From an uncultured Christensenellaceae bacterium (GTDB lineage Bacteria > Bacillota > Clostridia > Christensenellales > UMGS416), in NCBI GenBank assembly GCA_944376795.1, contig CALWDW010000008.1, positions 1 through 64,000 on the forward strand: 64,000 nucleotides of DNA. Reading direction: 5' to 3'. The first letter of the stretch is position 1. Each line of letters begins with the position of its first letter. The notes beneath the pieces were generated by a model, which was not told the DNA's origin, did not search any database, and worked only from the letters and a program-made list of their open reading frames with translations. The position numbers were made by a program, and so were the translations under genes. Shown here piece after piece: positions 44,108 to 51,955 of the stretch.

Positions 44108-44195
44108 TAGCTATATTATACAGCGCAGCGCGTAATAGTCAATAGCTATTTGCTATAAAATAACTGTTGCGTTGTATTGCCTTTAGCTATATAAT
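44108..44195. promoter_or_regulatory. Cro/CI-like divergent switch with three TAGCTAT operators
   Basis: TAGCTAT occurs at 44108, 44143 (inside the palindrome AATAGCTATT) and 44184. Minus promoter: TTGACT (44142-44137), 16 bp, TATAAT (44120-44115). Plus promoter: TTGCGT (44167-44172), 17 bp, TATAAT (44190-44195). Each operator overlaps a -10 or -35 box. Confidence 0.8.
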
Positions 44196-44218
44196 GAAGG
44201 GGAAAGGAGGAGTCACGC

Positions 44219-44809
44219 ATGCATCCGATGAAGAGGCTGCGGGAAAGCCGTGGAATTGACCAGAAGGAAATGGCGCGTGCCCTGGGGGTTACCCAGCCCA
44301 CCATCAGCGACTGGGAGAATGGAAGAAAGAGCCCTTCGGTGGCCAATATGGAGAAGCTTGCCAACTACTTCGGTGTGAGTACCGACTATCTGCTGGAGAG
44401 GGAGACCGCCCGGCAGGGCGTGCAGATCCCGGTGCTGGGCAGGGTGGCGGCGGGTCTGCCCATCGCGGCGGCCGAGGATATTCTGGACTATGAGGAGATT
44501 TCCCCGGAGATGGCGCTGCGGGGCGAATTCTTTGCCCTGCAGATCCGCGGGGACAGCATGGAGCCTAAGATTTCCGACGGGGACGTGGTGATTGTCCGTC
44601 AGCAGAATTGTGTGGAGAGCGGCGAGCTGGCGATTGTCATGGTGGGGAAGGAGGACGCTACCTGTAAGAGGGTCATGTTCCATGAGCGGGGCGTCAGCCT
44701 GGTTTCCAGCAATCCCAAGTATCCGCCCATGTTCTACACGGCGCAGGAGGTGGAGGATCTTCCCCTTGTTATCATCGGCAAAGTGCTGGAGCTGCGGGCT
44801 AAGTTTTAG
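44219..44809 (+). CDS. XRE-S24 phage-type repressor (CI/LexA-like)
   Basis: 196 aa, SD AAAGGAGG. N-terminal HTH (residues 4-58, DQKEMARALGVTQPTISDWENG); C-terminal S24 peptidase with cleavage site AAG-L at residues 77-80 (GRVAAGL), catalytic Ser113 (RGDSMEP) and Lys150 (TCKRVMF). So RecA-stimulated self-cleavage upon DNA damage is expected. It faces the Cro-like gene across three operators. A bidirectional terminator follows (44838-44883). No phage structural or integrase genes are nearby. Confidence 0.93.
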   Translation: MHPMKRLRESRGIDQKEMARALGVTQPTISDWENGRKSPSVANMEKLANYFGVSTDYLLERETARQGVQIPVLGRVAAGLPIAAAEDILDYEEISPEMALRGEFFALQIRGDSMEPKISDGDVVIVRQQNCVESGELAIVMVGKEDATCKRVMFHERGVSLVSSNPKYPPMFYTAQEVEDLPLVIIGKVLELRAKF

Positions 44810-44837
44810 CCAAGGTATACTGGAGGCGCTGTCCAGC

Positions 44838-44883
44838 AAAAAGGGAACGCCGCACATTTTTCTGCGGCGTTCCCTTTTTGTCT
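44838..44883. terminator. Bidirectional terminator
   Basis: Perfect 17-bp stem (44838-44854/44863-44879) with A-run on one side and TTTTTG on the other; it serves the repressor gene and possibly the minus-strand DUF4363 gene. Confidence 0.9.
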
Positions 44884-44970
44884 TTATGGTGACGGTTGCT
44901 GTGTCTGTTGCCGTACGTGGTTCTGTTTCAGACGGCTTTTTTCATACCGGGCTTCCCCACCGGCGGAGTA

Positions 44971-45354
44971 TTATAGAATATTAACCAGTGTGAAGCGTAG
45001 CTGCTCGGGAAAACTGTCCAGGATCCGCATGAGCTCGGCCAGGGTGGACGCCAGCTCGGCGCCGCCGTCGGGGCGGATCGTGGGCTCTATGCGGGCGATG
45101 ATGACATCGGCCTGGTCCACATGGCTGTGCTCAAAGAGCAGATTGAGCCGGGAGCGCACCACGACCCAGTGGGCGGTGAGCTCCTGGTAGCACTGATGGG
45201 CCTCCCGGTAGTCTTCGGCGGCTACTGCCTGGGTTAGGGCGTAGGTATGCTCCCGCATGGACTGGGTTACCTGCTCTACGTAAACGCGGCTGGCAATATC
45301 CAGCCCTGTGATGATGAGCACAACGCATAGAATGATAATCCCTGCCTGCTTCAT
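44971..45354 (-). CDS. DUF4363 family membrane-anchored protein
   Basis: 127 aa. One N-terminal helix (AGIIILCVVLIITGLDIAS) and a helical outside domain (YREAHQCYQELTAHWVVVRSRLNLLFEHSHVDQ) typical of DUF4363. Its gene overlaps the end of the DUF421 gene by 4 bases. The pair is common in spore-forming Clostridia; function unknown. Confidence 0.88.
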   Translation of the reverse strand: MKQAGIIILCVVLIITGLDIASRVYVEQVTQSMREHTYALTQAVAAEDYREAHQCYQELTAHWVVVRSRLNLLFEHSHVDQADVIIARIEPTIRPDGGAELASTLAELMRILDSFPEQLRFTLVNIL

Positions 45355-45857
45355 GGTGCGGCATCCTTTCTGGCGGCCGTGTCCACCAAATCGCCGTAGG
45401 TCGCGGGCTGCGCCTTGCGTTTGAGGAGGACGTTGAGCTTACCGCTGGTCTCCAAAATGGCATATTTCACGTCTTGGGGGGAGAATACGTCCTTTTCCCG
45501 CAGCAGTTCCTCAATGTCGCTTTGGGTGTAGCGCAGCTTACGCAACATCGCGTAGTCCATTTTTCCTTCCGTAATGACGATCACAGGCTTTCCACAGAGG
45601 ATGTCGCGGATTCTGCGGCTTTTGATCATGAGGAAGGAAAAAACCAAATGGATCAACAGCAGGGTGATGAGAGGCAAAATGCCGTAAAAAATGGGGATAC
45701 CTGTATTCCCCATGGGTGTGGCCGCTAGGTCGGCCATCATCAGGGCGATGACAAATTCAAAAGGCTGGAGCTGTCCCAGCTCTCGCTTGCCCATCAGCCG
45801 GGTCACCACCAGCACCAGAATATAGAGGACACAGGCCCGCACGCAGATTACCAGCAT
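45351..45857 (-). CDS. DUF421 (YetF-type) membrane protein
   Basis: 168 aa. Three N-terminal membrane helices (YILVLVVTRLMGKRELGQL, FVIALMMADLAATPMG) and a cytoplasmic domain (IVITEGKMDYAMLRKLRYTQSDIEELLREKDVF) are the DUF421 signature. Relatives such as YetF and YdfS are tied to sporulation or germination in Bacillus. The stop overlaps the DUF4363 start. Confidence 0.9.
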   Translation of the reverse strand: MLVICVRACVLYILVLVVTRLMGKRELGQLQPFEFVIALMMADLAATPMGNTGIPIFYGILPLITLLLIHLVFSFLMIKSRRIRDILCGKPVIVITEGKMDYAMLRKLRYTQSDIEELLREKDVFSPQDVKYAILETSGKLNVLLKRKAQPATYGDLVDTAARKDAAP

Positions 45858-45952
45858 TCTGGAAGCTCCTTCCCGACGTTCTTTTCCCTAGTTTGGACAG
45901 GGTGCGGGGAAAATATGCCGGCATTCGAGCCGAGATCCCGAGGGGCGGCGGG

Positions 45953-46195
45953 TTACTGAATCTGCGGGTCGGTGCTGTGAAAGCTTTCGGCGTCAAAGAA
46001 CTCGGCCAACGAGATCCCCAGGCCGTCACAGAGCAACTTAATGGTTACAATACCTGGATTTTTACTTTCTCCGTTGATAATATTTTTGAGCGTGGAAGGC
46101 GGTATGGCAGAACGACGCGCCAAAGCGTTCAGGGCCCAATTCCGTTCCTCGCAAAGCTGTAGGATTCTTTCGGCAACCGCTTGCCTGGTATCCAT
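45953..46195 (-). CDS. Small XRE family regulator
   Basis: 80 aa, ATG at 46195 with CGGAGGTGA. HTH at about 23-45 (NALARRSAIPPSTLKNIING) followed by KNPGIVTIKLLCDGLGISLAEFFD, the usual shape of clostridial SinR-like XRE proteins. It is divergent from a small 81-aa gene across a region of operator-like repeats (46213-46327), suggesting autoregulation. The base composition is somewhat lower in GC in this intergenic region. Confidence 0.88.
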   Translation of the reverse strand: MDTRQAVAERILQLCEERNWALNALARRSAIPPSTLKNIINGESKNPGIVTIKLLCDGLGISLAEFFDAESFHSTDPQIQ

Positions 46196-46212
46196 TTTGT
46201 CACCTCCGTTCT

Positions 46213-46327
46213 TAAACTATGCCCAGTTTATGCGAATTCTAGAGAGAAGAGTGACCATATATGGACTTTTTGCGCGTGCTATGGCATGATGGACTGTATA
46301 TGGTCCGTAATGGTCCATATCTGGTCT
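46213..46327. promoter_or_regulatory. Operator-like repeats between XRE gene and 81-aa gene
   Basis: An inverted repeat TAAACT-N6-AGTTTA (46213-46230) lies close to the XRE start. Farther on are the palindrome CCATATATGG (46255-46264), the imperfect palindrome 46291-46306, and direct repeats TGGTCC at 46301 and 46311 plus TGGTCT at 46322, spaced 10-11 bp, one helical turn. Confidence 0.6.
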
Positions 46328-46348
46328 ATGCGCAAGGGGAGAAGGAAC

Positions 46349-46594
46349 ATGAAGGCGACTTTGTTGGAAAAGAAGAGAATAAAAAAGACCCTTCCGAAGG
46401 AAGACGGAAGGGAGACGCTGTGCCGCCTCTACCGGATGCAGCGGAAGAGGCTGGAAGATTTGGCGGCGCAAGCCCTTGCGGAGGGGAAGACCCTCTGCGA
46501 GCCAACGCTGCTGCGAGAGTCGGAGGGCTTGGATGAACGGGTGCTTCGGCTCATGGCCTTAGGGATTCGGTCGGAGGAGCTTGTACGGGAATAA
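46349..46594 (+). CDS. Small hypothetical protein, 81 aa
   Basis: 81 aa from ATG at 46349 behind AGGGGAGAAGG. Very basic, helical: KATLLEKKRIKKTLPKEDGRETLCRLYRMQRKRLEDLAAQ, then an acidic C-terminus. No membrane helix, no HTH recognised. It faces the XRE gene across phased repeats and is probably its target. Function unknown, perhaps an element-derived accessory protein. Confidence 0.6.
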   Translation: MKATLLEKKRIKKTLPKEDGRETLCRLYRMQRKRLEDLAAQALAEGKTLCEPTLLRESEGLDERVLRLMALGIRSEELVRE

Positions 46595-46626
46595 AAGCCG
46601 CCCCTTTCCCAGAAGAGAGGGGCGGC
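46593..46626 (-). terminator. Terminator of the aldo/keto reductase gene
   Basis: Minus strand GCCGCCCCT/AGGGGCGGC (46626-46618/46605-46597), followed by TTTTATT. Confidence 0.85.
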
Positions 46627-46640
46627 ACGCGGAAAAACGG

Positions 46641-47492
46641 CTAGAAGGGGATGCTGTCGGGATCCCGGGAGGGACCGCAGCAGTCGGTCATGGCGGCAAT
46701 GGTCTGGATATCTGCAGGATCCAGTGTGAAATCAAAGATTTCTGCGTTCTCGGCGATGCGAGACGCAGTTACTGACTTGGGCAAGGGGAGGTAACCGCGG
46801 TCCAGACACCAGCGCAGGCAGATCTGGGCCACCGACTTGTGGTATTTTTCGGCAAAGACCGCCATCTCCGGCACATGGAAGATCTCGCCCGATCCCAGAG
46901 GACTGTAGGCTTCCAAGAGGATGTTCCGCTGGGCGCAGTAGGCGCTGGCGGCGGGCTGGGTCTCTCCGGGGCAGAGGCGGATCTGGTTGACCATGGGCAT
47001 GACCTTGGCGGTCTCCAGCAGGGCGTCCAGGTGATGGGGCAGGAAGTTACTGACGCCCAGGGCACGGATCTTTCCGTCGGCGTAGAGCTCTTCAAAGGCT
47101 TTCCAGGTGCCGGCATTGGCTTCTTGCCAGTGGTCGCGGACCGAGATGGGGTTGGGCCAGTGGATCAGGTACAGGTCCAAGTACTCCAGACCCAGGCGCT
47201 CCATGCTCTCCTTAAAGGCGGCATGGGTCTGTTCATAGCCATGGCAGGTGTTGTGGAGCTTGGTGGTGATGAAGAGCTCTTCCCGGGGAATGCCGCTGCG
47301 GCGGATGGCTTCTCCCACGCTGCCCTCGTTACGGTAGGCGGCGGCGGTGTCAATATGGCGGTATCCCACCCGGAGGGCTTCCTCCACCGCGGCGATGGCG
47401 GTGTCGCCGTCGGGAGCCTTCCAGGTGCCGAAGCCTACGCAGGGGATTTTCACGCCGTTGGAAAGGGTATAGCAGTCGGTCAGCGATTGCAT
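46641..47492 (-). CDS. Aldo/keto reductase
   Basis: 283 aa from ATG at 47492 behind AAAGGAGG. The AKR catalytic tetrad can be placed: Asp and Tyr in YRHIDTAAAYRNEGSVG, Lys in LFITTKLHN, His in YLIHWP. Highly similar in pattern to the 2,5-diketo-gluconate reductase/YvgN group (AKR5). It should reduce sugar or methylglyoxal-type aldehydes with NADPH (PKSVTASRI nucleotide motif). Divergent from the sugar-phosphate isomerase gene over a shared dyad. Confidence 0.94.
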   Translation of the reverse strand: MQSLTDCYTLSNGVKIPCVGFGTWKAPDGDTAIAAVEEALRVGYRHIDTAAAYRNEGSVGEAIRRSGIPREELFITTKLHNTCHGYEQTHAAFKESMERLGLEYLDLYLIHWPNPISVRDHWQEANAGTWKAFEELYADGKIRALGVSNFLPHHLDALLETAKVMPMVNQIRLCPGETQPAASAYCAQRNILLEAYSPLGSGEIFHVPEMAVFAEKYHKSVAQICLRWCLDRGYLPLPKSVTASRIAENAEIFDFTLDPADIQTIAAMTDCCGPSRDPDSIPF

Positions 47493-47522
47493 GGCATGTC
47501 CTCCTTTTTTGTAGCTGCATCC

Positions 47523-47603
47523 ATTATACCAGGGCCGCGGACAGCGGGGCAATGGAAGAACCGGAGATTTCCCGTTCCCAATTTCTCCGGTTCATAGTAT
47601 AAT
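47523..47603. promoter_or_regulatory. Divergent promoters with a 10-bp inverted repeat
   Basis: Minus promoter TTGCCC (47552-47547), 18 bp, TATAAT (47528-47523). Plus promoter TTCCCA (47575-47580), 17 bp, TATAAT (47598-47603). The dyad GAACCGGAGA (47558-47567) and TCTCCGGTTC (47584-47593) straddles the plus -35 and is a likely shared operator. Confidence 0.7.
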
Positions 47604-47670
47604 CGAGCTGGACGCTGGGATGGCGACAGATAAAAGTTTTGCGGGCGCGTGCCCGCCGAGGAGGTACCCT

Positions 47671-48573
47671 ATGCGGATTGGATTGAGCTCGTATTCTCTG
47701 GATCGGGAGATTGAGGCGGGTCGGATGACCCTGGCAGAGGCCATGGATTGGGCCGCGCGGATGGGCGCGGAGTGCATGGAGCTGGTACCCTTTGCCTTTG
47801 ACTTTGAGGATGCGGAGGGCGGTATCGATGACGCAGCCATTGCCCGGGCCCGGCGGCAGGCCCAGGACGCGGGGATTGCCCTGTGCAACTACTCGGTGCT
47901 GGCCGATTTGTGCAAGGAAGATCCAGCGGCCCAGCAGGCCGAGATTGCCCGGGTCAAGAAGCATGTGGAGATTGCGGCCCGGCTGGGACTTTCACGGATG
48001 CGCCACGATATCTCGGCCTTCCGCCGGCCTCGGGGGGAGAACGGCTGGGTGGACTACGAGCGGCTCTTCCCCCAGATGGTGGATGCCGCCGGGACGATTG
48101 CCGACTTTGCCGCCTGCCTGGGAGTGACCACGCTGGTGGAGAACCATGGCTTCTTTGTCAACGGCTGCGACCGGGTGGAGCGCCTGGTGCGGACCGTGAA
48201 CCGGGACAATTACAGCCTGCTGCTGGATACCGGCAACATTGCCTGCGTGGACGAGGATCCCTCGGCGGCGGCCAAGCGCTTGGCGCCCCTGTGCTCGATG
48301 ATCCATCTGAAGGACTTCTACATCCGCCGCCGGGATCCCGGGGATGCCACCAGCTTTGACTGCGCGGGCAGCTGGTTTACCTCCATGGCGGGACGGTATC
48401 TCCGGGGCGCGATCCTGGGCCAGGGGGATCTGGACATTTACGAGATCCTGGCCGCCATCAAGGGCGCGGGCTATGACGGGGATATCGTCATTGAGTTCGA
48501 GGGCATGGAGGACGCCCGCTACGCCAGCAAGGTGGGGTTGGACAACGCCCGCCGGATCTGGGACGCGGTGTAG
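47671..48573 (+). CDS. Sugar phosphate isomerase/epimerase-type TIM barrel protein
   Basis: 300 aa from ATG at 47671 (GAGGAGGT). Xylose-isomerase-like AP-endonuclease-2 fold: LVPFAFDFED, VTTLVENHGFF, LLLDTGNIA and MIHLKDFYI carry the metal-binding Glu, Asp and His residues. Members act on ketoses or inositol derivatives; the exact substrate is unclear. A GCGGGC/GCCCGC hairpin (47641-47656) lies just before the ribosome site. It begins the carbohydrate region and is followed by a strong terminator. Confidence 0.9.
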   Translation: MRIGLSSYSLDREIEAGRMTLAEAMDWAARMGAECMELVPFAFDFEDAEGGIDDAAIARARRQAQDAGIALCNYSVLADLCKEDPAAQQAEIARVKKHVEIAARLGLSRMRHDISAFRRPRGENGWVDYERLFPQMVDAAGTIADFAACLGVTTLVENHGFFVNGCDRVERLVRTVNRDNYSLLLDTGNIACVDEDPSAAAKRLAPLCSMIHLKDFYIRRRDPGDATSFDCAGSWFTSMAGRYLRGAILGQGDLDIYEILAAIKGAGYDGDIVIEFEGMEDARYASKVGLDNARRIWDAV

Positions 48574-48583
48574 TGCCGGCCGG

Positions 48584-48622
48584 GGCTCCCGGGGAACTTG
48601 GGTTCCCCGGGGGCCTTTTTTG
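48584..48622 (+). terminator. Terminator after the isomerase gene
   Basis: 14-bp stem (48584-48597/48602-48615, one G-U) with TTGG loop and TTTTTTG tail. Confidence 0.92.
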
Positions 48623-48644
48623 TGCGGAAGATTTTCCCCGGGGG

Positions 48645-48672
48645 TTGACACGGGAAGGCGGCTTGCTATAAT
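48645..48672 (+). promoter_or_regulatory. Promoter of DUF4091 gene
   Basis: TTGACA (48645-48650), 16-bp spacer, TATAAT (48667-48672), with an upstream TGC. Confidence 0.85.
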
Positions 48673-48758
48673 GAAGGCGATTGCAGCAAAACAGGCATAG
48701 CGGAAACAGAAAAGGCCCACGACGGGCCGCTAGGAAACAAAAAGGAGATGCCAATGCG

Positions 48759-50297
48759 ATGAAGTACATTGTAGTAGACAATACGGAGTGGACCTATCCT
48801 GACTTGGATTTTGCCAGCTACCCCACCGGGGCGTTGGAACTGCAGGCGGATACGCCGCGGAATACCTCGGTGGGCTTCCAGGTGCTGCTGAGAGAGGTGC
48901 CGGAAGATGCCGCCCCGGCCATTGCCCTGGAGGGTGTGGATGGAGAGGTTTTGGAGCTCGTCCCCGTCTATGTGGAAGGGAATCCCGGCCTGACCCCGGA
49001 GAATGCCCTGCCCCATTTCCCGGAGCGATGGGGGCCCTACTGGATCTATGACTGCGTCCGCACCCGGGGGGAGCGGCTCCATCCCAAGGACGGCGTAGCC
49101 GGCCTGTATGTCCTGGTGCGGATCCCCGCCGGCGCCGCCGTGGGGCGCCTTGAAGGGACACTGCGGGTGGGGGAGCTGTCCATCCCGATTCGGCTGCAGG
49201 TTCACCGCGCCGTGGTGCCGGATGAAACCCAGCTGAAGTTTATCAATGGCTACAATCGCCGCTGTGTGGCCCAGTTCCATCACCTGGATCCGGAATCCCC
49301 GGCCTTTGACGCCATGGATACGGCGTATCTGACCATGCTGCGCCGGATGCATCAGAACATGCTGTATGCCCCGGCGGCCGCGGTAACCGAGCTGGGGGAC
49401 AATCGCTACGCTTTTGACTTTGCGCCGCTGGAGGCCTTTATCAACAAGACCTGGAACCTGGGCTTCCGTTACTACAACCTGGGTGGGATCGGCGGGCGCC
49501 GCAGTTGGAAGGAGTCTACCATTCTGGTACACGGCATGCCGGCCATGGGCTATGAGGCCTACCGCTATATGGCCCAGTATCTCCCGGCGCTGCAGGACTT
49601 CCTGGAGCGGCACGGGTGGCTGGAGCACTGCTATCTGGGCATTGCCGACGAGCCCAATGAGGCCAATGCCACCGAATTCCGGGCCCTGGCGGGGATTGTG
49701 CGCAAGCTGGCGCCCCGGATCAAGCTCCAGGACGCCATGAGCTACGGCCCGATCCACGGCGCTTTGGACGTGTGGATCCCTCTCAATTCTGAATACCAGG
49801 AGCATCGGGAGCAGATTGAGACCTTCCGGGAAGGCGGGGACGAGATCTGGCACTATGTCTGCTGCGGCCCGCGGCTGCACGGCTACATCAACCGCTTCAT
49901 GGATATCCCCCTGCTGGCCACCCGGTATCTCTTCTGGGGGAACTATGCCTATGACCTGAAGGGCTACCTCCACTGGGCGGCCAACAGCTACCAGCCCGGA
50001 CAGGATCCCTTCCTGCAGAACAATCCTGAGCATCACAATGCCGACAGCATGACCATCCTCCCGCCCGGGGATACCCACCTGATCTATCCCGGGGAGGACG
50101 GCCCCTGGATGAGCCTGCGGCTGGAGGCCCAGCGGGAGAGCGCAGAGGACTATGAGCTGCTGACCATGCTGGCCCGGAAGGACCGGGCGGCAGCCGACGC
50201 CCTGTGCGCCCAATGCTTCACCTCCTTCAACCAGGTAGAGTACGACCCCAACCGGTTCAAGGCGGTTCGGACGCAGCTGCTGGAGGCTTTGGACTGA
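48759..50297 (+). CDS. DUF4091 glycoside-hydrolase-like protein
   Basis: 512 aa from ATG at 48759 (AAAGGAG, 12-base spacing). The N-terminal about 160 residues are beta-rich; the rest is a TIM-barrel-like domain with HCYLGIADEPNEANA and VWIPLNSEYQEH that match the DUF4091 family and its glycosidase-like acidic residue (the Asp-Glu in IADEP). No signal peptide, so cytoplasmic. Specificity is unknown. It is convergent with GH29, separated by a good terminator. Confidence 0.85.
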   Translation: MKYIVVDNTEWTYPDLDFASYPTGALELQADTPRNTSVGFQVLLREVPEDAAPAIALEGVDGEVLELVPVYVEGNPGLTPENALPHFPERWGPYWIYDCVRTRGERLHPKDGVAGLYVLVRIPAGAAVGRLEGTLRVGELSIPIRLQVHRAVVPDETQLKFINGYNRRCVAQFHHLDPESPAFDAMDTAYLTMLRRMHQNMLYAPAAAVTELGDNRYAFDFAPLEAFINKTWNLGFRYYNLGGIGGRRSWKESTILVHGMPAMGYEAYRYMAQYLPALQDFLERHGWLEHCYLGIADEPNEANATEFRALAGIVRKLAPRIKLQDAMSYGPIHGALDVWIPLNSEYQEHREQIETFREGGDEIWHYVCCGPRLHGYINRFMDIPLLATRYLFWGNYAYDLKGYLHWAANSYQPGQDPFLQNNPEHHNADSMTILPPGDTHLIYPGEDGPWMSLRLEAQRESAEDYELLTMLARKDRAAADALCAQCFTSFNQVEYDPNRFKAVRTQLLEALD

Positions 50298-50319
50298 TTT
50301 ACAGCCCGTTGGCATAAGG

Positions 50320-50358
50320 AAAGACCGGACGAAGCATCTCTTCGTCCGGTCTTTCTAT
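50320..50358 (+). terminator. Terminator of DUF4091 gene
   Basis: 14-bp stem (50320-50333/50341-50354), loop GCATCTC, then CTATG; the stem itself ends in TTT. Confidence 0.85.
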
Positions 50359-50439
50359 GTTTAAAACGGTAAGCCCCCTTGGAAGGCAGAAAGCCCATTC
50401 AGGCCACTGCTTTTTGGAAGGCGGGGCTGGGTCTAGGAG

Positions 50440-51402
50440 CTATCCCCGGCCTACAGCCCGGAAAATGTCTGCGGCGGGGCCCGGAATACGGCCCAGGGCG
50501 TCAGGTCCCACGTTCAGCAGGTAATTGAGGCCCCGGTCGTTGAGATGCCGCTTGATCTCCAGCACGCGCCGGGCATCCTTCCAGTTGTTGTCATAGCTCT
50601 TGTAGCCCCAGGTGTCGTTGAGGGTGCAGGCCGACTCATAGAGGCCTTCGCCCATGGCGTCCTCGGGGATTTCGTTGTCGCCCATGGACTGGTAGTCTCC
50701 CAATCCGTTGCCCACCCGGGAATTGACCAGGCAGTCCGGCTGGTAGTGGTGCACCATGTCCACCAGCTCCCGGCTCTGGGCGGGGGAGATGGTCTGGGGG
50801 GTGTCGAACCAGATCAGGCACAGGGGACCGTAGCCGGTGAGAAGCTCCTGTACCTGGGGCTTAATCTTGGACTCGTAGCAGCGGGTATAGTCCTTGGCCG
50901 CGTTGTCGGGGAAGTCCCAGTCGTTGGTCCAGACCCCGGCCCCGTCGCACCAGGTGCGCCCGGCGGTATAGCCGCCGCCATCGGGCTCACTCCAGTCCAG
51001 GTCCTGAGAATAGTATAGGCCCAGCTTCATGCCGTGGCGCGCACAGGCTCCGGCCAGTTCCTCCAGGACATCCCGCTTGAAAGGGGTGGCGTCCACGATA
51101 TTGAAGGGGCTGACCCGGGAGCGGTACATGGCGAAGCCCTCATGATGCTTGGCGGTGATGACAATGTAGCGCATGCCGGCGTCCTGGGCCAGCCGGACCC
51201 AGGCGTCCGCATCGAAGAGAAGCGGATGGAAGGCCTGGGCCAAGGGATGGTATTCCCGGTTGGGAATGCGGAAATAGGCCTGGAGCCATTCGCCGATGTA
51301 GGGCATGCGCTTCCCCTTCCATTCCCCGGCGGGCAGGCAGTACAGGCCCCAATGGATCATCATGCCAAACTTTGCCTCACGGAACCAAGCTTTGCTGTCC
51401 AC
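50440..51402 (-). CDS. GH29 alpha-L-fucosidase, catalytic domain only
   Basis: 320 aa from GTG at 51402 (AAAGGAGGACAACC). Only the GH29 TIM barrel is present; the usual C-terminal beta domain of about 100 residues is missing, but the frame ends cleanly. Family sequences: KFGMMIHWGLY, VITAKHHEGFAM (His triad) and LIWFD with nucleophile Asp200; the acid/base is not clear. It lacks a signal peptide. Promoter at 51448-51476 is on the same strand. Confidence 0.92.
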   Translation of the reverse strand: MDSKAWFREAKFGMMIHWGLYCLPAGEWKGKRMPYIGEWLQAYFRIPNREYHPLAQAFHPLLFDADAWVRLAQDAGMRYIVITAKHHEGFAMYRSRVSPFNIVDATPFKRDVLEELAGACARHGMKLGLYYSQDLDWSEPDGGGYTAGRTWCDGAGVWTNDWDFPDNAAKDYTRCYESKIKPQVQELLTGYGPLCLIWFDTPQTISPAQSRELVDMVHHYQPDCLVNSRVGNGLGDYQSMGDNEIPEDAMGEGLYESACTLNDTWGYKSYDNNWKDARRVLEIKRHLNDRGLNYLLNVGPDALGRIPGPAADIFRAVGRG

Positions 51403-51447
51403 AGGTTGTCCTCCTTTTGACGGCGTATTGCGCCGCGTCTGCTGGGA

Positions 51448-51476
51448 AGAGTATACGGGAATTTTCCCGGCTGCGC
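51448..51476 (-). promoter_or_regulatory. Promoter of GH29 gene with palindrome in spacer
   Basis: Minus strand TTGCGC, 17-bp spacer, TATACT (about 51476-51448). The spacer carries CGGGAA-AA-TTCCCG, a likely operator. From 51477 to 51715 there is no credible gene. Confidence 0.65.
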
Positions 51477-51719
51477 AAGGGGCTCATGCGCATTGCGGTC
51501 TGCCCCAAAACCTGGGGACGCACGCCGCTGCAAGAAAGATTGCGTATACCGGGAACCCCTGCGAGGAATGGGGACGAAAGCTTTGCGGCAGATTCTTTCC
51601 CCCAAAGCCCGTCGTTTCTTACGCAGGCAGTCCAAGGCGGGCCCTTACCGTTTTTCCTGAAAAGCTTCCGGAAGGTTCCCTCTCCCCCGCAGAAGGCGGG
51701 ACATCTTCCTGAGAACAAA

Positions 51720-51756
51720 TAGAAAAGGCCCGCGCACCATAACCGAACGCGGGCCC
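51720..51756 (-). terminator. Terminator of feo operon
   Basis: Minus strand GGCCCGCG/CGCGGGCC (51755-51748/51734-51727) followed by TTTTCTATTT. Confidence 0.85.
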
Positions 51757-51764
51757 AGGGGGAA

Positions 51765-51941
51765 TTAGGGCTGCTTATGGCACATGCCGGAGCAGGCGCA
51801 CTGGCCGCAGCTGCCGCCGCAGGCGCAGGCGGCCCCCTTTTTGCGTGCGCGGCGCAGGGAGAGGAAGGCCGCGATCACGGCGGCGGCCAATAGCGCGCTT
51901 ACCAGAATCGTTCCCCAGTTTTCTGTAAGAAAGTCCAACAT
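51765..51941 (-). CDS. FeoB-associated Cys-rich membrane protein
   Basis: 58 aa from ATG at 51941 behind AGGAGGC. It starts LDFLTENWGTILVSALL with one membrane helix, then RRARKKG, and a tail CACGGSCGQCACSGMC of six cysteines. This is the family found next to feoB, thought to pass or sense iron at the membrane. It ends the feo operon, 14 bp after the feoB stop. Confidence 0.93.
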   Translation of the reverse strand: MLDFLTENWGTILVSALLAAAVIAAFLSLRRARKKGAACACGGSCGQCACSGMCHKQP

Positions 51942-51955
51942 GAGGAAGCCTCCTT

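Noticed and set aside
51377-51718. 113-codon minus-strand frame upstream of GH29
   Set aside because: It covers the GH29 promoter and a dyad-rich tract; no ribosome site or recognised domain.
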